NCBI GenBank assembly: GCA_017354895.1
Contig: CP071494.1
Span: forward strand, 4,030,001-4,094,000
Source of the DNA: Podospora comata
Taxonomy: Eukaryota; Ascomycota; Sordariomycetes; Sordariales; Podosporaceae
DNA length: 64,000 nucleotides
Direction: 5' to 3'
Position numbers and translations under genes: made by a program. The notes under the pieces are model-generated. The model searched no databases. It worked only from the letters and a program-made list of their open reading frames with translations, and was not told the DNA's origin. Numbering within the stretch: position 1 is the first letter of the stretch; each line of letters begins with the position of its first letter. Positions 1-11,604 of the stretch are shown here, piece after piece.

Positions 1-530
1 TCGTCCAATTAAGCAACCGGTCATGGGGCTTCCACAGGGATGTTGCCCCATTACCCCGCAAACTCCGGGACCCATGACGGGGCAAGCTCCCGCTGTTGCA
101 TGAAGCTGTTGTGTGTCATTTGTGGGGTCCGTTGCAACTCTCGGGTCCACGATGAGATCAGACAATGATTGTGTCATTGACAGTGGGCTATCTGTATCTG
201 ATTTCAGAAGAGGCAACTCTTCCCAGGAATGTATAAGGTAAGTCTCAGCTGGCGTATTCTCCCAAGTATGATGATAAAAACACACAACGCATGCCTCCCA
301 ATATTTCCTAATAACATGAGCTAAATGCGCTCTGTTTTCCTCCGCTCGCTAACCCATATGACTCCTTTACCGAACCAACGCTGGTTTGGTTACATTATAT
401 ACAGTGGCAGGTGACACTATAGCAAAGCCAATGTCAGAACGACAGGAATTGGAAAAAAAAAAAAAAAACCCCGACAAAAGTAGCCCATGTGATCATGATT
501 GATGGTTCCTGATACTCGCACAAAATCCAA
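1..530. other. Gene-free left edge, RAD16 downstream region
   Basis: I see no reading frame or RNA gene here. It lies 3' of RAD16, which is on the minus strand, and probably holds its 3' UTR and terminator. An A-homopolymer of 16 bases sits at 453-468, which on the minus strand is a T-tract just past the RAD16 stop. Confidence 0.6.
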
Positions 531-3500
531 TCAGCTGCCACGGAACAAGAACTGCAGGTCCTCCGGACTCAGCGAGTCCATGGCGGCATCGTCCGAGTTG
601 ATAGTCGAGTTGATCATGTTGGTCTTCTTCTCTTGCAGGAGCACCATGCGGCTCTCTACCGAATCTTCGATGCACAGTCTCGTGATCGTGCAGGGTCGCG
701 TCTGCCCGATGCGGTGGCATCTATCGGCGCTCTGCCACTCACTGTGATACAACAGATTAGCGGGTGCCATGTGACAAGCTCAATGGTAACGAAACAGAAT
801 ACTTACGCTGCGGGATTCCACCAGGGATCGACGATAAAGACGCGAGACGCCTCTGTCAAGTTGAGCGCTACACCACCAGCCTTGAGCGAGACGAGGAAGC
901 ATTCCACATCCGGATTGGTCATGAAATGATGAATCGAAGCCTGTCTCTGAGCAGGTGTCATGCTACCATCAAGCATCACAGTGGTGATACCCGCACGGCG
1001 GAGACGCCACTCGATGAGCTGAAGCATGGTTGTGAACTGTGAAAATATGATCGACTTGTGAGAGGCATTGTCCGAGCGCAGCTTGTGGAGCTCGTGGACC
1101 AAAAGTTCAATCTTGGACGAGGACGTCCAATTCTCCATCTTGATCCGGTTGATGATCGAGGACTTCTTGACCATGGTCTCGTCCTGCTCAATCTCGGGCT
1201 GCTCAAGATCAATCGAGAGGGGAATGTGGCATTGTGGGCAGTTGGGCTCCTCTGCCGAATTCAGGTAACTCTTGACACATGTGCGGCAGAAGTCATGCTT
1301 GCACCTAGATCGGATGGCATCCTCCGCAGTCTCGTCGCATATGGCGCACACGATGACGTTTTGGCCGCCCTCGCTGTGCTTCTTCAGGAGCAAATCCGGG
1401 TGATCAGCGACCTGGCGCATCTGCATGATCAATCCGAAGATATTGGCGTAGTTGTTGAGGAGAACACCGGTGGCCACATAGGTATCGAATTTGCGTTGAC
1501 CGTTGGTCATGATCGAGTTTGCGAAATCGTTCTCAGCTTCGCCGAAAAACTGACGTTCAACATTGATCTCCTTCACAGGCAGCTCCATCGAGTCGGTGTG
1601 GTCCTTTTTGAGCCGACGGAGCATGATTCGATCCGTCAGGACGCGCAACTTCTTGAAGGCCTCGGCGCCCTCTCCACAATTCCCGTACTTTTGGATCGGG
1701 TTGAGCAGCTCCTGGTTGAAGACCGAAACATGCTGCATGCCTCCATGCTTGCACTCGGTGCAGCGACTGTCCTCGTCCATAGACCATTCCATTGTCTTAC
1801 AGGGACAGTGCTTGCATAAATAGCATGCGAATGGACGGACATTGAGGAAACGAATCAAGGAGAAAAACTCGCCAATGCGATTTTGCAGAGGAGTCCCGGA
1901 CAAGCACCATCGGTATGTGACCTTGAGGGCGAAGCACGCCTTGGCTGTCATCGTGGTTCTCGTCTTGATGGAGTGAGCCTCGTCAAGAATGATGCGGTGA
2001 AACTCGGTCTGGTGGATGACAGACTTCTCCTTGACAAGACCTCCTTGGCGCTTAAATCCCTTTTCTTGCTTGCGGAAGACCGACTCCAAGCTGTTGTAGG
2101 ACATGATGATGACATGATACTTCTTAATATCTTTCATCTTGATGTTCTTGGACTTGGCGTTTGTGCCGTGATAGACAAGCGTCTTCAGTGTGCCGTCGGT
2201 ATAGGATTCAATCTCAGTCATCCATTGCATCAGAGCAACCGGAGGGACGAGCACCAGTGTCGGCTTTGGCTGCGGGAAGTCGGACATAATGAGGGAAACG
2301 GCCTGGATTGTTTTGCCAAGGCCCATCTCATCACCCAGAAGGCCCCCCTTCCACTCGGTCTTTTCCATCTCCTGCATCCAAGCCAATCCCTCAAGCTGGA
2401 AAGGCTTCAGCTGGCGAGAAATGGACGTTGGCTGCGCCGCCTTTCCAGCCTTTAAAATGGGCATATTCTTCAGATCCTCCCACATTGTCGTGAGCTCGGG
2501 GTGATTTTTCTCAAGACGACGACGATCATTCCTAACACGTCGAGAATTCGCATAGGATCTGTAAGCGCGTCGATTGGCCATGGCTGTGCGAATAGCCGAA
2601 TTGCTCCTATTAGTTGGGGCTCCAGCGGTGCTGCCAACTTCAGACGCGATGTTGCTGCCATCGTCGTCGCCAACATCGTCGGCGGTGCCATCAAAGTCGT
2701 CTTCAGAGATCTCGCTCTCACCCGCAGCCACGTTGAGATCGTGGTTCCTGATTGGACCGGTTGGTGGTCTTGCTGCTCGCGTCTTGATCAACGGAAGAGA
2801 GTCATCGCTGTCGACCTCTTCAAAGTCGTCATCATCCTCGTCGTCGTCGTCATCCTCTGAATCTGAAACGATGGCGGGTCTCTTAACACCCACTCGCGTC
2901 TTTGATGTTTGTGGAAGAGACACTTCCTCGTTCTTCTTACCATAACGGCGAACGGGTGCACGTGCACGTGGAGAAGTGAACATGGCCTCGGTCTTGCCCT
3001 TAGTAGGACCGGCTCGCCGAGATCGGGGTTTAGCCTTTGTTTGGAGAGAGGGGATTGCGATATTGGCAGCAGCAGCAGCAGCAGCAGCGTCTTCCTCCTT
3101 CTGCAACCTCCGCGCAAGCTCAGCATCTGGGGAATAGTCCGAGAGCTCTTCCTCACTGTCCTCGATGACATTTCTCTTGCGCTTGGGTGCGACAGAGTAT
3201 GGGTCGTCTTCGGGGACCTTTGAAGGTCTAGCACGGGCTCTCCGAGTGGTAAGTGCCACCTCGATCCTCTTCCCTGGAACAGTCAAGGGGACCTCGGTAG
3301 GTACTGGCGTCGCAACATTGCTAGTAAGCGGCGTCGAATATTCACTTGCCGAGGAGTAGGCCTGGGGGGTCGGCGAAGCAGATGATTCTGCGCTCAGAGC
3401 CAGCTTTTTGGCTGGGGGTTTGCCTCTTTGCTTGATCGCGGGGACTGAGTCGGGCTGAGGGGACGCCGCTGAATATGAGTGTTAGTAGAGGATTCCGGGG

Positions 3501-3626
3501 TCGCTTAGGGGTCTTCAAGATTGGAGCCATCTTTGTCATTACGGCATAGAATTGTCACTTGGATGTAATTATTTTTTACTTACCAACAATCTCGCCGGCT
3601 GCGAGCGACCTCCTCGTCTGTACCAT
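531..3626 (-). CDS. RAD16: DNA repair helicase RAD16 (SNF2 ATPase with embedded RING finger)
   Basis: Nuclear SNF2-family translocase that, with Rad7, forms the yeast NEF4 complex for nucleotide excision repair of transcriptionally silent DNA; its RING also serves a ubiquitin ligase. Exons on the minus strand are 3626-3584, 3468-807 and 741-531, giving about 971 aa (yeast Rad16 is about 790; the extra length is an acidic, disordered N-terminus). Intron 1 (3469-3583) has GTAAGT, a CTAAC branch and TTCAG; intron 2 (742-806) has GTAAGT and CACAG. Motifs in order: Walker [10 protein letters not shown] near residue 395, DEAH near 511, a Cys-rich insert near 560, the C3HC4 RING starting CAICDET near 722, and the C-terminal helicase lobe with [12 protein letters not shown] and RCHRIGQ. 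The start was chosen because ATG 3626 splices in phase to the long exon; the first residues are [17 protein letters not shown]7 lies divergently next to it. Confidence 0.95.
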
Positions 3627-4591
3627 CTTGAAGTACCAATGTTGATCCGAAGGTGGAGGTGTATTTCTGACGAAAGAGGGTACGGTTTTGTGGGTTGTAG
3701 GATTTTTGATGTCCGCAAGAGAGAGATTTCACAAGAAAACAATAGCGGCTTGATACTCAAAATTTGTCAGAAGAAATCGGTTGAGTTGTGCAGATGAATA
3801 GGTAGGGAGCGGGTTGTCAATCAAGCCCCTGATCAGCGAGCTTGGAAAGTGCTCCCACCACGGTGATCTGGGGATCAGAGTAAAATGGTGTGCACGCAGT
3901 CTGCGCCGAGGAAAGGGAGGAAAAAGCCACCAAGCAACAAAAAGTCCACGGGCGATAATTGGTCAATGAAAACCTCGTGGGACAATGGAGGCAGTGAGAA
4001 AGAAATTTATTGTCGTCGCCACCTTCAGGAGGTGAAAGGGCTGCGCTGTGCAAGCTAGCGGCGGGAAAAGCTGAGAGAGCAGCGCCAGGTGCCCAGGTAG
4101 GGGAGGGGTTCAGGTTCGCGTTTCCATCTGACACGAAAGCACATGACCTGGGCCTTGATTGATTTGCTGGAGCTTTGCTTTTTCTCCACGCAATCCAGGC
4201 AGCAAGAGGCAAACCAGGCGAGGAACGGCAGGAACGGGACGAGCAAGTTGCCGTTCTTGGTTTGACTTTTTGTCTCGCACGGTCCACCTCGCCCCTAGCT
4301 GCACTCCTTTTGGAGTTCAGCTCCAGCCTTTTGGAATCAAAGTCAGGTGCTTTGGCGTCAACAATGGGGGCGAGTTTAAATTGATTTCGCCCCTCTTCGC
4401 GTCTGTCGCTGCATGTTGCTTTATTCCCAATTTTTACCCTGGGGCGATCTAAACTCCAGGCTGTCAGGTCGACATTCATCCATCTTGTTATAGCTTCCCT
4501 CCCAAATAGTCGCAGGCAAAGCTTCGAGATAGCCAATATGTGAGTATTGCCTATCCTATCTCGCGCCGTCTTGAGATCAACACATTCTAAC
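3627..4591. promoter_or_regulatory. Shared intergenic region between RAD16 and RAD7
   Basis: This 965-bp stretch separates the two divergent start codons and must contain both promoters. A minus-strand open frame of 289 codons (3817-4686) overlaps it and RAD7 exons 1-2, but has low-complexity composition and no recognisable domain, so I treat it as chance. A GTGAGT donor-like site at 4540 suggests the RAD7 5' UTR or start codon may be spliced here. Confidence 0.6.
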
Positions 4592-6615
4592 ATGAGAGAA
4601 AGGTCCCGACAGACTCGGACGGTTGGGCGCCGTATTATGGGCCCGTTAGTATTTTTGGTCTTGTAAACGGCGCTTGCAAAGGTCATGTTAGCTGACAGAT
4701 ATCTGGTGCAGACAATCGGCCTTGACGGACTTTTTGGCTGTAAGTGGTCGCCCCTGACATCTTGAGCCCCAATTCAGGACAGATTAAACCAACTAACTGC
4801 CAACAGTCGCATAACATTTCGGCAAACCAAATCAGACTTGATGCTGAGGCTCGTCGTAGAGCGGCTGCCCAGGACAACCAAGAAGGTCAAGCTGATGCTG
4901 CTCAACAACAACTCTTGAATGAAAATGGCGATTTCGACACCCCGTCACCGGAATCTGACGAGGACGAGCCCGTTGTGGCATCTACCGGTCGAGTAACAAG
5001 AGGAAGAAGCGCAGCCCAGGCAACCTCTGAAGTCGAGCGGCGAAAAAAAGAGAAGGAAAAACACGCTATTGATAAGATCAAGGCCAGCAAGAAGTTCCAG
5101 AAACGTAAGCGCGATCCTGACGCTTCAGATGACGACGACGACGACATTGTCCGCGCGCTTTTCAACGAGCGTGCGAAGCCTCTACCGGGCCAGATGGAGA
5201 ACTGTGCCATCTGCAACACACGGTTTACGGTAACACCGTACTCCCGCAATGCCCCTGACGGAGGCTTGGTCTGTTCACCCTGTGGAAAGGAGCTTGCTAA
5301 GGATGATCCTGCTCCCAAGAAGAAGACTAAGCGTGCCAGCGGAGGACCAGTGGGCGCACGTCGCCAAACCCAGAGCAGGATTTTGGATGGAACATACCAC
5401 GTCGGCGGCAAGAGCCTGATGTCTTTGTGCATTCAGACTTTGGCAAAGAACATTGATCTTGCCGAGGATTTGGGTGACTTGCCACCCAAAATTGTAGACA
5501 AGATTGCTCGAAAGCTTTCCAAGCACCGTCTTCTCAACCCCACGACACTCAGCCTGTTCTTGAAACCAAGCAACCAGGGAGTGCTCGTATATGACGGCGC
5601 CAAGCTTAGTGCGGACGACTTCTATCGCATCTTCCATTCGGTCCCGGAACTCAAAAAACTCAAAGTCCGCAACGCCATCCACTTCAAGGACGAAGTGGTA
5701 GAGTATCTCGTCGACCGCCATATCGTCCTTGAAGATTTGTATCTTCACGGGTGTAATCTCATCTCCGAAGGGAAATGGATCGAGTATCTTCAAAGGAAGG
5801 GTCAGCCCCTGCGATCACTTCGGGTCTACTGGACAGACAAGCATTTTACGGATGCTGTTCTTGCAGTTATTCCCACTAGCTGTCCCAACCTCACCCGCCT
5901 CAAAGTCTGCCACAACCAAGCAGTCACCGGTGAAGGCCTGAACCACATCGCCAAAATTGCCACTCTCCGCCATTTGTCCCTCGACTTGCGCGAGGCAATC
6001 CACCCGGATGTATACGTCAAACTCTTGACCGCCATCGGACCCCAGCTCGAAACACTGTGCTTGACCAGAGTCCCCGAGCTAGACAACACAGTCCTTGACG
6101 CCCTCCACATGCACTGTCGCAATCTGAAGAAGCTCCGCATCACCGACAGTGAGCTCATGACCGACGCCGGATTTGCCCGCCTCTTCACCTCAACCTGGTC
6201 CAACCCCGGTCTAGTCTTCCTCGACCTCCAGAAATGCCGCCAACTCGAATCAACGAAACCTCGCGAGAACCCCGACGGTATCGGCCTTTGCGATGAAGGG
6301 TTCAAGGCCCTGATGGCGCACTCGGGCAAGACGCTCCAGAATCTGAATGTTCATGGTTGTCGTCACATTTCCAGCAAGGCGTTTGAGGAGGTGTTCACGG
6401 CGGATAAAACGTATAAGAATATGCACAAGATGGAGATTTCGTTTTGCGAGGAGGTGACAGATTTTGTGGTGGGGTGTATCTTCCGGAGCTGTCCTAATCT
6501 GAGAGAGCTGAATGTGTTTGGGTGTATGAAGGTGAAGGATGTGAGGGTGCCGAAGGGGAAGATTTTGGTTGGGGTGCCGAATGCGAAGGGGATGGTTATC
6601 GAGGGTGAGGATTGA
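4592..6615 (+). CDS. RAD7: DNA repair protein RAD7 (leucine-rich repeat NEF4 subunit)
   Basis: Partner of Rad16 in damage recognition for global-genome nucleotide excision repair, and substrate adaptor of an Elongin C/cullin ubiquitin ligase in yeast. Exons 4592-4644, 4712-4739 and 4807-6615 give about 629 aa (yeast about 565). Splicing yields the conserved N-terminal string GPQSALTDFLASHNISANQI, which confirms both 67-nt introns. A four-Cys zinc motif (CAIC...CSPC, near residues 160-187) precedes a long run of leucine-rich repeats of the LxxLxVxxC type to the C-terminus (for example LRELNVFGC). A basic and acidic low-complexity stretch lies between residues 60 and 150. The start is uncertain: ATG 4592 gives MRERSRQTR, while splicing from an AT at 4538-4539 over a GTGAGT intron to an AAG acceptor near 4605 would give MSRQTR, closer to the MSR starts I know from relatives. 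Confidence 0.93.
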
Positions 6616-7349
6616 GGCGGTTGGTTGGGCGTTTTTGCGGGTTTATCATTTGGAGGGCCAGGATGTTGGAGTCTTGTCGTGCTTTTTGTTAAGCTTTAAG
6701 GAGTCCACATCTGTGGCTCTAGATACCGGGGCCTTTTCGTCAAGCTCGGGGTGTTTTGGTTTCGGTTCATGTTGGGCGTTTTACAGCGATGATTTCGATG
6801 ATATTCTCGCTGGTGTTTTGTTAGTATCCTCGATTCGGCGGTTTCCTTCCTTCCTTCTGGGGGTATCATGGTTATCGGGTCATCGCGTTTCGAGCTACGG
6901 TTGTTGTGTTAAATCGGAATGGAGCGCAGATTGCTTTCTCACGAGCGAACAAAACAAGGAAAGAGGGGGGAGATGAAGTTGATTTAAGCTTATTGTACAT
7001 TCTTGTTCATCACCTAACTAGTTGGTCAAGCTTATCTTGTCCAAAGCCGACGATATCCTCCCCTTTCCACACTCCCTGCCTTGGCCGCCAGCCACGGGGA
7101 CGTGGAGGAGGTAGATCGACCGTTGAGTTGGGCCGCGAGGTACGTACCCGGCCGGGTTTAAAGATATGGGGACCAGGTCTAGGGATAGAACGGGAGGGGC
7201 GGCGCTCTCGTCGGTCTGGGGAAGGTCTGGGGTCTACTGCTGGGGAGGGAGGGCGTTCACCTCTTTTTTTTTGGCTGGGAAGGAAAGATGGAAGATAACA
7301 TGGTATTGTACATAGATTAATTAATACGATGGTTTTAACTCTAGGAATG

Positions 7350-7618
7350 TCATGGTTGTGTGACGGTGAGGGTGGTGTATTTTACGTTGCTACTCTTGAA
7401 TTCTGTTACCTTGTTGAGTGTAGCCTGAATGTCATCTACAAGGTCAGGTTGTCCATGTTTTGAGGGGTTGGTGATGGGGCTCGGGTTGAACAGGAGGGGG
7501 ATGTGTTGCTCGTTGCTGTTCTCCTCGTCAACAAGGGGGGCTTTGACGTCCATCATCACCTTCACATGCTGGCCATTGATTCGAGATTCTAGATCGTTTG
7601 CTCCGATGTAGGACGTGA
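7350..7618 (-). CDS. Possible terminal exon of an unknown minus-strand gene
   Basis: A minus-strand frame reads as balanced, non-repetitive protein (for example YIGANDLESRINGQHVKV and DIQATLNKVTEF) to a stop at 7350. It has no good ATG at its upstream edge; the first in-frame ATG is at 7565. If real it would be the 3' exon of a spliced gene whose 5' part lies in 7.7-8.0 kb, where I could not identify a matching donor or first exon. I do not recognise the sequence. Chance open frames of this size are common here, so confidence is low. Confidence 0.2.
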
Positions 7619-7768
7619 AAAGAAGAAGATATCATGCCATTTTCACATGTATGATGATGAGTGGTTGACCGAAGCAGGATGTAATGATGATGATGTTGGA
7701 GCTGGGCGTTTACTCCGTAATCCAATCCCACGTGTAATTCACATGTTTCGAACCCTTCAGCTGTTGTT

Positions 7769-7770
<2 letters not shown>

Positions 7771-7807
<37 letters not shown>
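7771..7807. repeat. (CT)n dinucleotide microsatellite
   Basis: An uninterrupted CT tract of 37 bases in the RAD7/malic-enzyme intergenic region; likely length-polymorphic. Confidence 0.97.
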
Positions 7808-7809
<2 letters not shown>

Positions 7810-8796
7810 GCCCCTCACCGGCTATTGAAGTCTTGTGCTCTTCGACTGTAATTGTTCATGATTCCCTCCGATTCTGATACTTCCCGTCTTCCGAACTATT
7901 CTCTTCCTCTCGGTTATACAGTCTGTTCTTCATGATTGTTCAATACCACCCTCAGATCTCGTCATCGAGAGTGGTGGTTCGTCACCTTTACCCGAAATCT
8001 ACTGAGTCATAAATATGTGACTCTTTACAGGGTAATCCGCTGTGAAGCCTTACATGCTTTACATGTGAAGGGATTCGGCACCTCCCATCTGTAAGACTTT
8101 ACCGAGCGAGGTAACCAAACCGGTAAATATCCCCCCTCTCCCTCGGGTACATGGTATTTCACACACATCCCACATCTTTCCCCATCCCGAGTAGTACCCG
8201 GAGTAGATGGATGGTGGATAGTCTGGCCTTCAACAGCCATCACCCCTGAATGAACCCCAACTTTTTCAACCCACACTTCCCCCGCCAAGCTCCACACCTT
8301 TTTCCTGTGGGGAATTGAATGAATGTTTATCCATGACACGAACCCCTCCACATATCCCATCAGAGCCGCAACTTGTCCAGACCCGGGAAGACCCAGCCAC
8401 CACCCCGCTTGAGTCACGAGCTTTTTCTTCGGCCTCGATTCTCGGGAGTGTCTTTTTTCCAATTGGAGGCTTTGGGGGAGTTCAGCATACCCGGAGTTTT
8501 GCCACGGGTTTTTGGATATTCGGGGTTTGTGCGTGTGTGTGGTGGTTGGCTGGCTGGCCGGCCGAGCACACCGAGGAAGACCCCAATCACTCACCGGGCC
8601 GAGGGAGTGCCCCCAGGGCAAAGCACCCCCCCCGCGTGGCTTGCTGACGACAGTCACCATCACAACACACGGGGATGGTACCCTTGCTGGCCATTCTCAT
8701 CCCATGTTCTGTTCCGACGAGAAAGCTGGGGGAGTTGATGCCTTCACCATCCCACGTTCCACGCCTTGTTCCTTTTTCCGATTTTTCTGACCAAGC

Positions 8797-8821
8797 AAAA
8801 AAAAAAAAAAAAAAAAAAAAA
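8797..8821. repeat. A25 homopolymer
   Basis: Twenty-five consecutive A residues. It could be a simple expansion or the poly(A) relic of an old retro-insertion; I see no element body or target-site duplication to support the second. Confidence 0.95.
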
Positions 8822-11604
8822 GATCTGGGGCACAGCCAAACCGTGGGGATCGTTGTGCAAATCCGAAAGAGGGGCCAGCAGGCGGTGAAGCTCGTCCGAA
8901 GCTTCTCACCGGATTCTGTGGCGGCCATGGCAGTGGTGGAGTCCGAACCCCAGCTGACCGTGGTGAACCCTACCTCTTGACCGGGGGCGAGATCAACCTT
9001 GTTGATTTTGCGGGGTGTCACGGAGAGCCCACGAGCCTCACCACGTCTGAAGATCTAGAAAAACGGTGCTCGCTCCGTTGTCGGAACTTTTGATGCAGGA
9101 ATGCTTGCTTGCATTTCTGATTGTTCGTCTGTCACCTGCAAGTTGCCTTTATGTGCTTCCGGTATCCCCCGCAAAATCCAACTTTGGGACGAAAATTGGG
9201 AATTTGGAGGGGGGGATCGGAGGTGCTCCGGGTGGTACCCGACCAAGACCCGGACCAACACCGGTCTTTGACGGAACATGTGGTGGTGTGGGGCCGCTTG
9301 CCGGCACGGCACCTCACGGACCTCCAGGGTGTTCTTGACCGAACGTTGCAGGTTTGGGGCCCAAAGCTGCCGCTCAGCAGGACCTTTCAGGGCTAGCTCG
9401 GAAATACCACGCTTGGACTCCTGTAGACGATGCCGATCTGCTTGAGAATTGGTGATGCATTCGTGGCATTGAAAAACTCGAGGAAACGAACAGGGCGAGG
9501 TTGCTGGGCCGCAGACGGGAAGGGCGGAGATCAGACAATCCTCGTCAAATCGAGAAGGTAACCCAAGGGGCACACTGTTGGGGTTTTCCGAATCCATTTC
9601 CCCAACCCTCTTTCTTCACTCTTTGTGGTCATTTTTAAGAAGGAAGTCACGCGGACGTCAGCAGGTTGCATGCCTTGTACGGAGTACCTTGGACAGCCTC
9701 ACGGCCCAATCCCACCTCATCCGCTTGTTCCGTATCTACAATAGTTTGTCATGTAATTCTAGACCAAAGTGACAACACTCAGAAGCGTGAAAAGAGTTCA
9801 GACGAAAAGCAGCATGCCGTTGGGGTCGTCTGTTTGAGAGCGGTGGAGGCCGGCGGCACATCAGACATCAGACGCGAAGCTGTCCCTGTTTCACCAAGGG
9901 CAGGCTTCTCGAAGTCGTTTGGACGACATGGAGGACATCCCTGCGATAGCGTCGGGAGAAGTCGGGGGAAAAGCTGCACCATCCATGCAGCCCGCAAACT
10001 GCATGCTCGTGCCTTCCCCGGGCCTGCCCCTGAGACTCCATCGCCCCACCGGCCGGTCCCCCCTTCAGACGATTTGCGATGGACCCACTAACACCCCACC
10101 GCAGCTCCACCGGGTCCCATTGACGGCTGTGACAGTGTGGGAATCTGCAGAACCGGAGTAGCGGTACCTCTCGACCGTTTGAGATTGAAATTCTCCTTTT
10201 CCGCTTTCTCGGTGAAATCTCTGCTATCTCGCAGAACTCGTAGTGGTTGTATATATCGGCGCCATTTTGCGACAATTCGGAACCCGACATATATGCCACG
10301 ATAGCGAATTCCCCGGCAGCACCGGTTTTCTTGTACACAGTGCCGCTGGAGCCGGTGTGTAACACCAGCAACTGATCACCAAGCGCGTGCCTCTCGCTGG
10401 ACTTATTAGGTAATTCTGCAAGGAGTGGCAGAGGTCACGGGTTGTCGCTGAGACAAGGGAGACTGTGTATTTTACAGATGAGAGGCCGACAACCGATCCC
10501 GACTTGGCTGCCGGCCAGCATCTCAACTTCAGCCGACGGTTCGGGACGAGGCCCTTTAGCCCAAACAGGCAATGGCACCCCATTATCGACACTTTGATTG
10601 GTCAGGTGCTGCGAGGTTAGTGGCCTGTCGAGATGAAGCTGAGAAAACCTTCCTCCCTTGCTGACCCAGAAAACACGGAATTTGCAGGACTGTTTTACAA
10701 TACACGATTACATCCAGCTGAAAGACACAAGCAGAACGTCCTGCTCATCGGCGCCAACGGGTGTCCGCCATGTTTTTTCACTCTCATGAAAATGTGATTG
10801 TCTGCTCTCAAGCAGGTCTCGGCGGGCGGCTGATGAGGTTCGTTCTCAGATTCCGGCCATTCCCATAGCTGCAGGAGTGACCACCTTCGATGTGACGGCG
10901 GTACTTGGCTTGGCTCACATGGCGCAGGAGGTACCTTTTTTATTTTTACGGATCGAGAGGTCTGGGTCTGACACACCCTGGCCAACCAACCACTCAGCAA
11001 CCAGCCTGTGACGTCGCGCGCAACGGTGCGGCGGTCAATTGTTTTTTTGATATTTTTATTTTTTTTCGTTCTCTTCCCAACGAGAATCAAGCCCAGGGCC
11101 CAACAAATTGTTGTAAAAATTTTTTAAAAAAAATAACGGGATATTCGGGAGCGATTGTGATTAACGCCCAATATGCGTTTCCATGGATTCCGCGCCGTGT
11201 CGGGAGCCCATTCCGGTCCTTGTTGAAGTGGCTGAACCTCTGGGGTGTGATTGTCGGTGACTCCTGCTTTCGGTGTCGCCCGGCCGTGTAAGTGGAAACC
11301 CTGACCGCTACGGGAACTCGTACCGGTACCGGCACCCCTGATGACAGGGGATCGTGACTTCCTTTTTTTTTTCCCCTAGTATCCCACCCATCGAGGCCCA
11401 ACGTGTGAGTGTGCCCAGAGAGAGGTCGTAGCCCTTGAAACGTGCAACGAAACCTCCAGACAGGCCTCCGTCGCATCAAGTAGTAAGGTGTAGCAGGCGA
11501 TGGAGCTGTTGCTGGCTTCTGCTTCGCGCCGCCGTGGTCTTGCAAAAAGGTCTTAAAGAGGAGGCTTGCCGTCGCCAACAAGCATTGTTGTTGCTGTTGT
11601 TGGC

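Larger units (their letters stand above)
6616..11604. other. 5-kb gene-poor region between RAD7 and malic enzyme
   Basis: It begins with the RAD7 3' UTR and ends with the malic-enzyme promoter or 5' UTR. Open frames on both strands are short or lack convincing similarity (for example 180 codons, minus, 9055-9597). It contains a 37-bp CT microsatellite (7771-7807), an A25 run (8797-8821) and many polypyrimidine stretches. I see no tRNA-like B-box, transposase or reverse-transcriptase trace. Spliced lineage-specific genes or non-coding RNAs cannot be excluded. Confidence 0.5.

Noticed and set aside
3817-4686. Minus-strand open frame of 289 codons between RAD16 and RAD7
   Set aside because: It overlaps RAD7 exons 1-2 on the other strand, has no recognisable domain, and is composition-driven.
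8025-8663. Minus-strand open frame of 212 codons
   Set aside because: Low-complexity, Gly/Pro/Thr-rich and without a family; likely chance.
8790-8825. A25 run as the tail of a retrotransposed element
   Set aside because: No upstream element, no flanking duplication and several comparable homopolymers in the window.
9055-9597. Minus-strand open frame of 180 codons beginning MDSENPNSVPLG
   Set aside because: It has a normal ATG and mixed composition, but no recognisable motif, intron signals or neighbours to support it. Similar lengths arise by chance in this GC-rich DNA.
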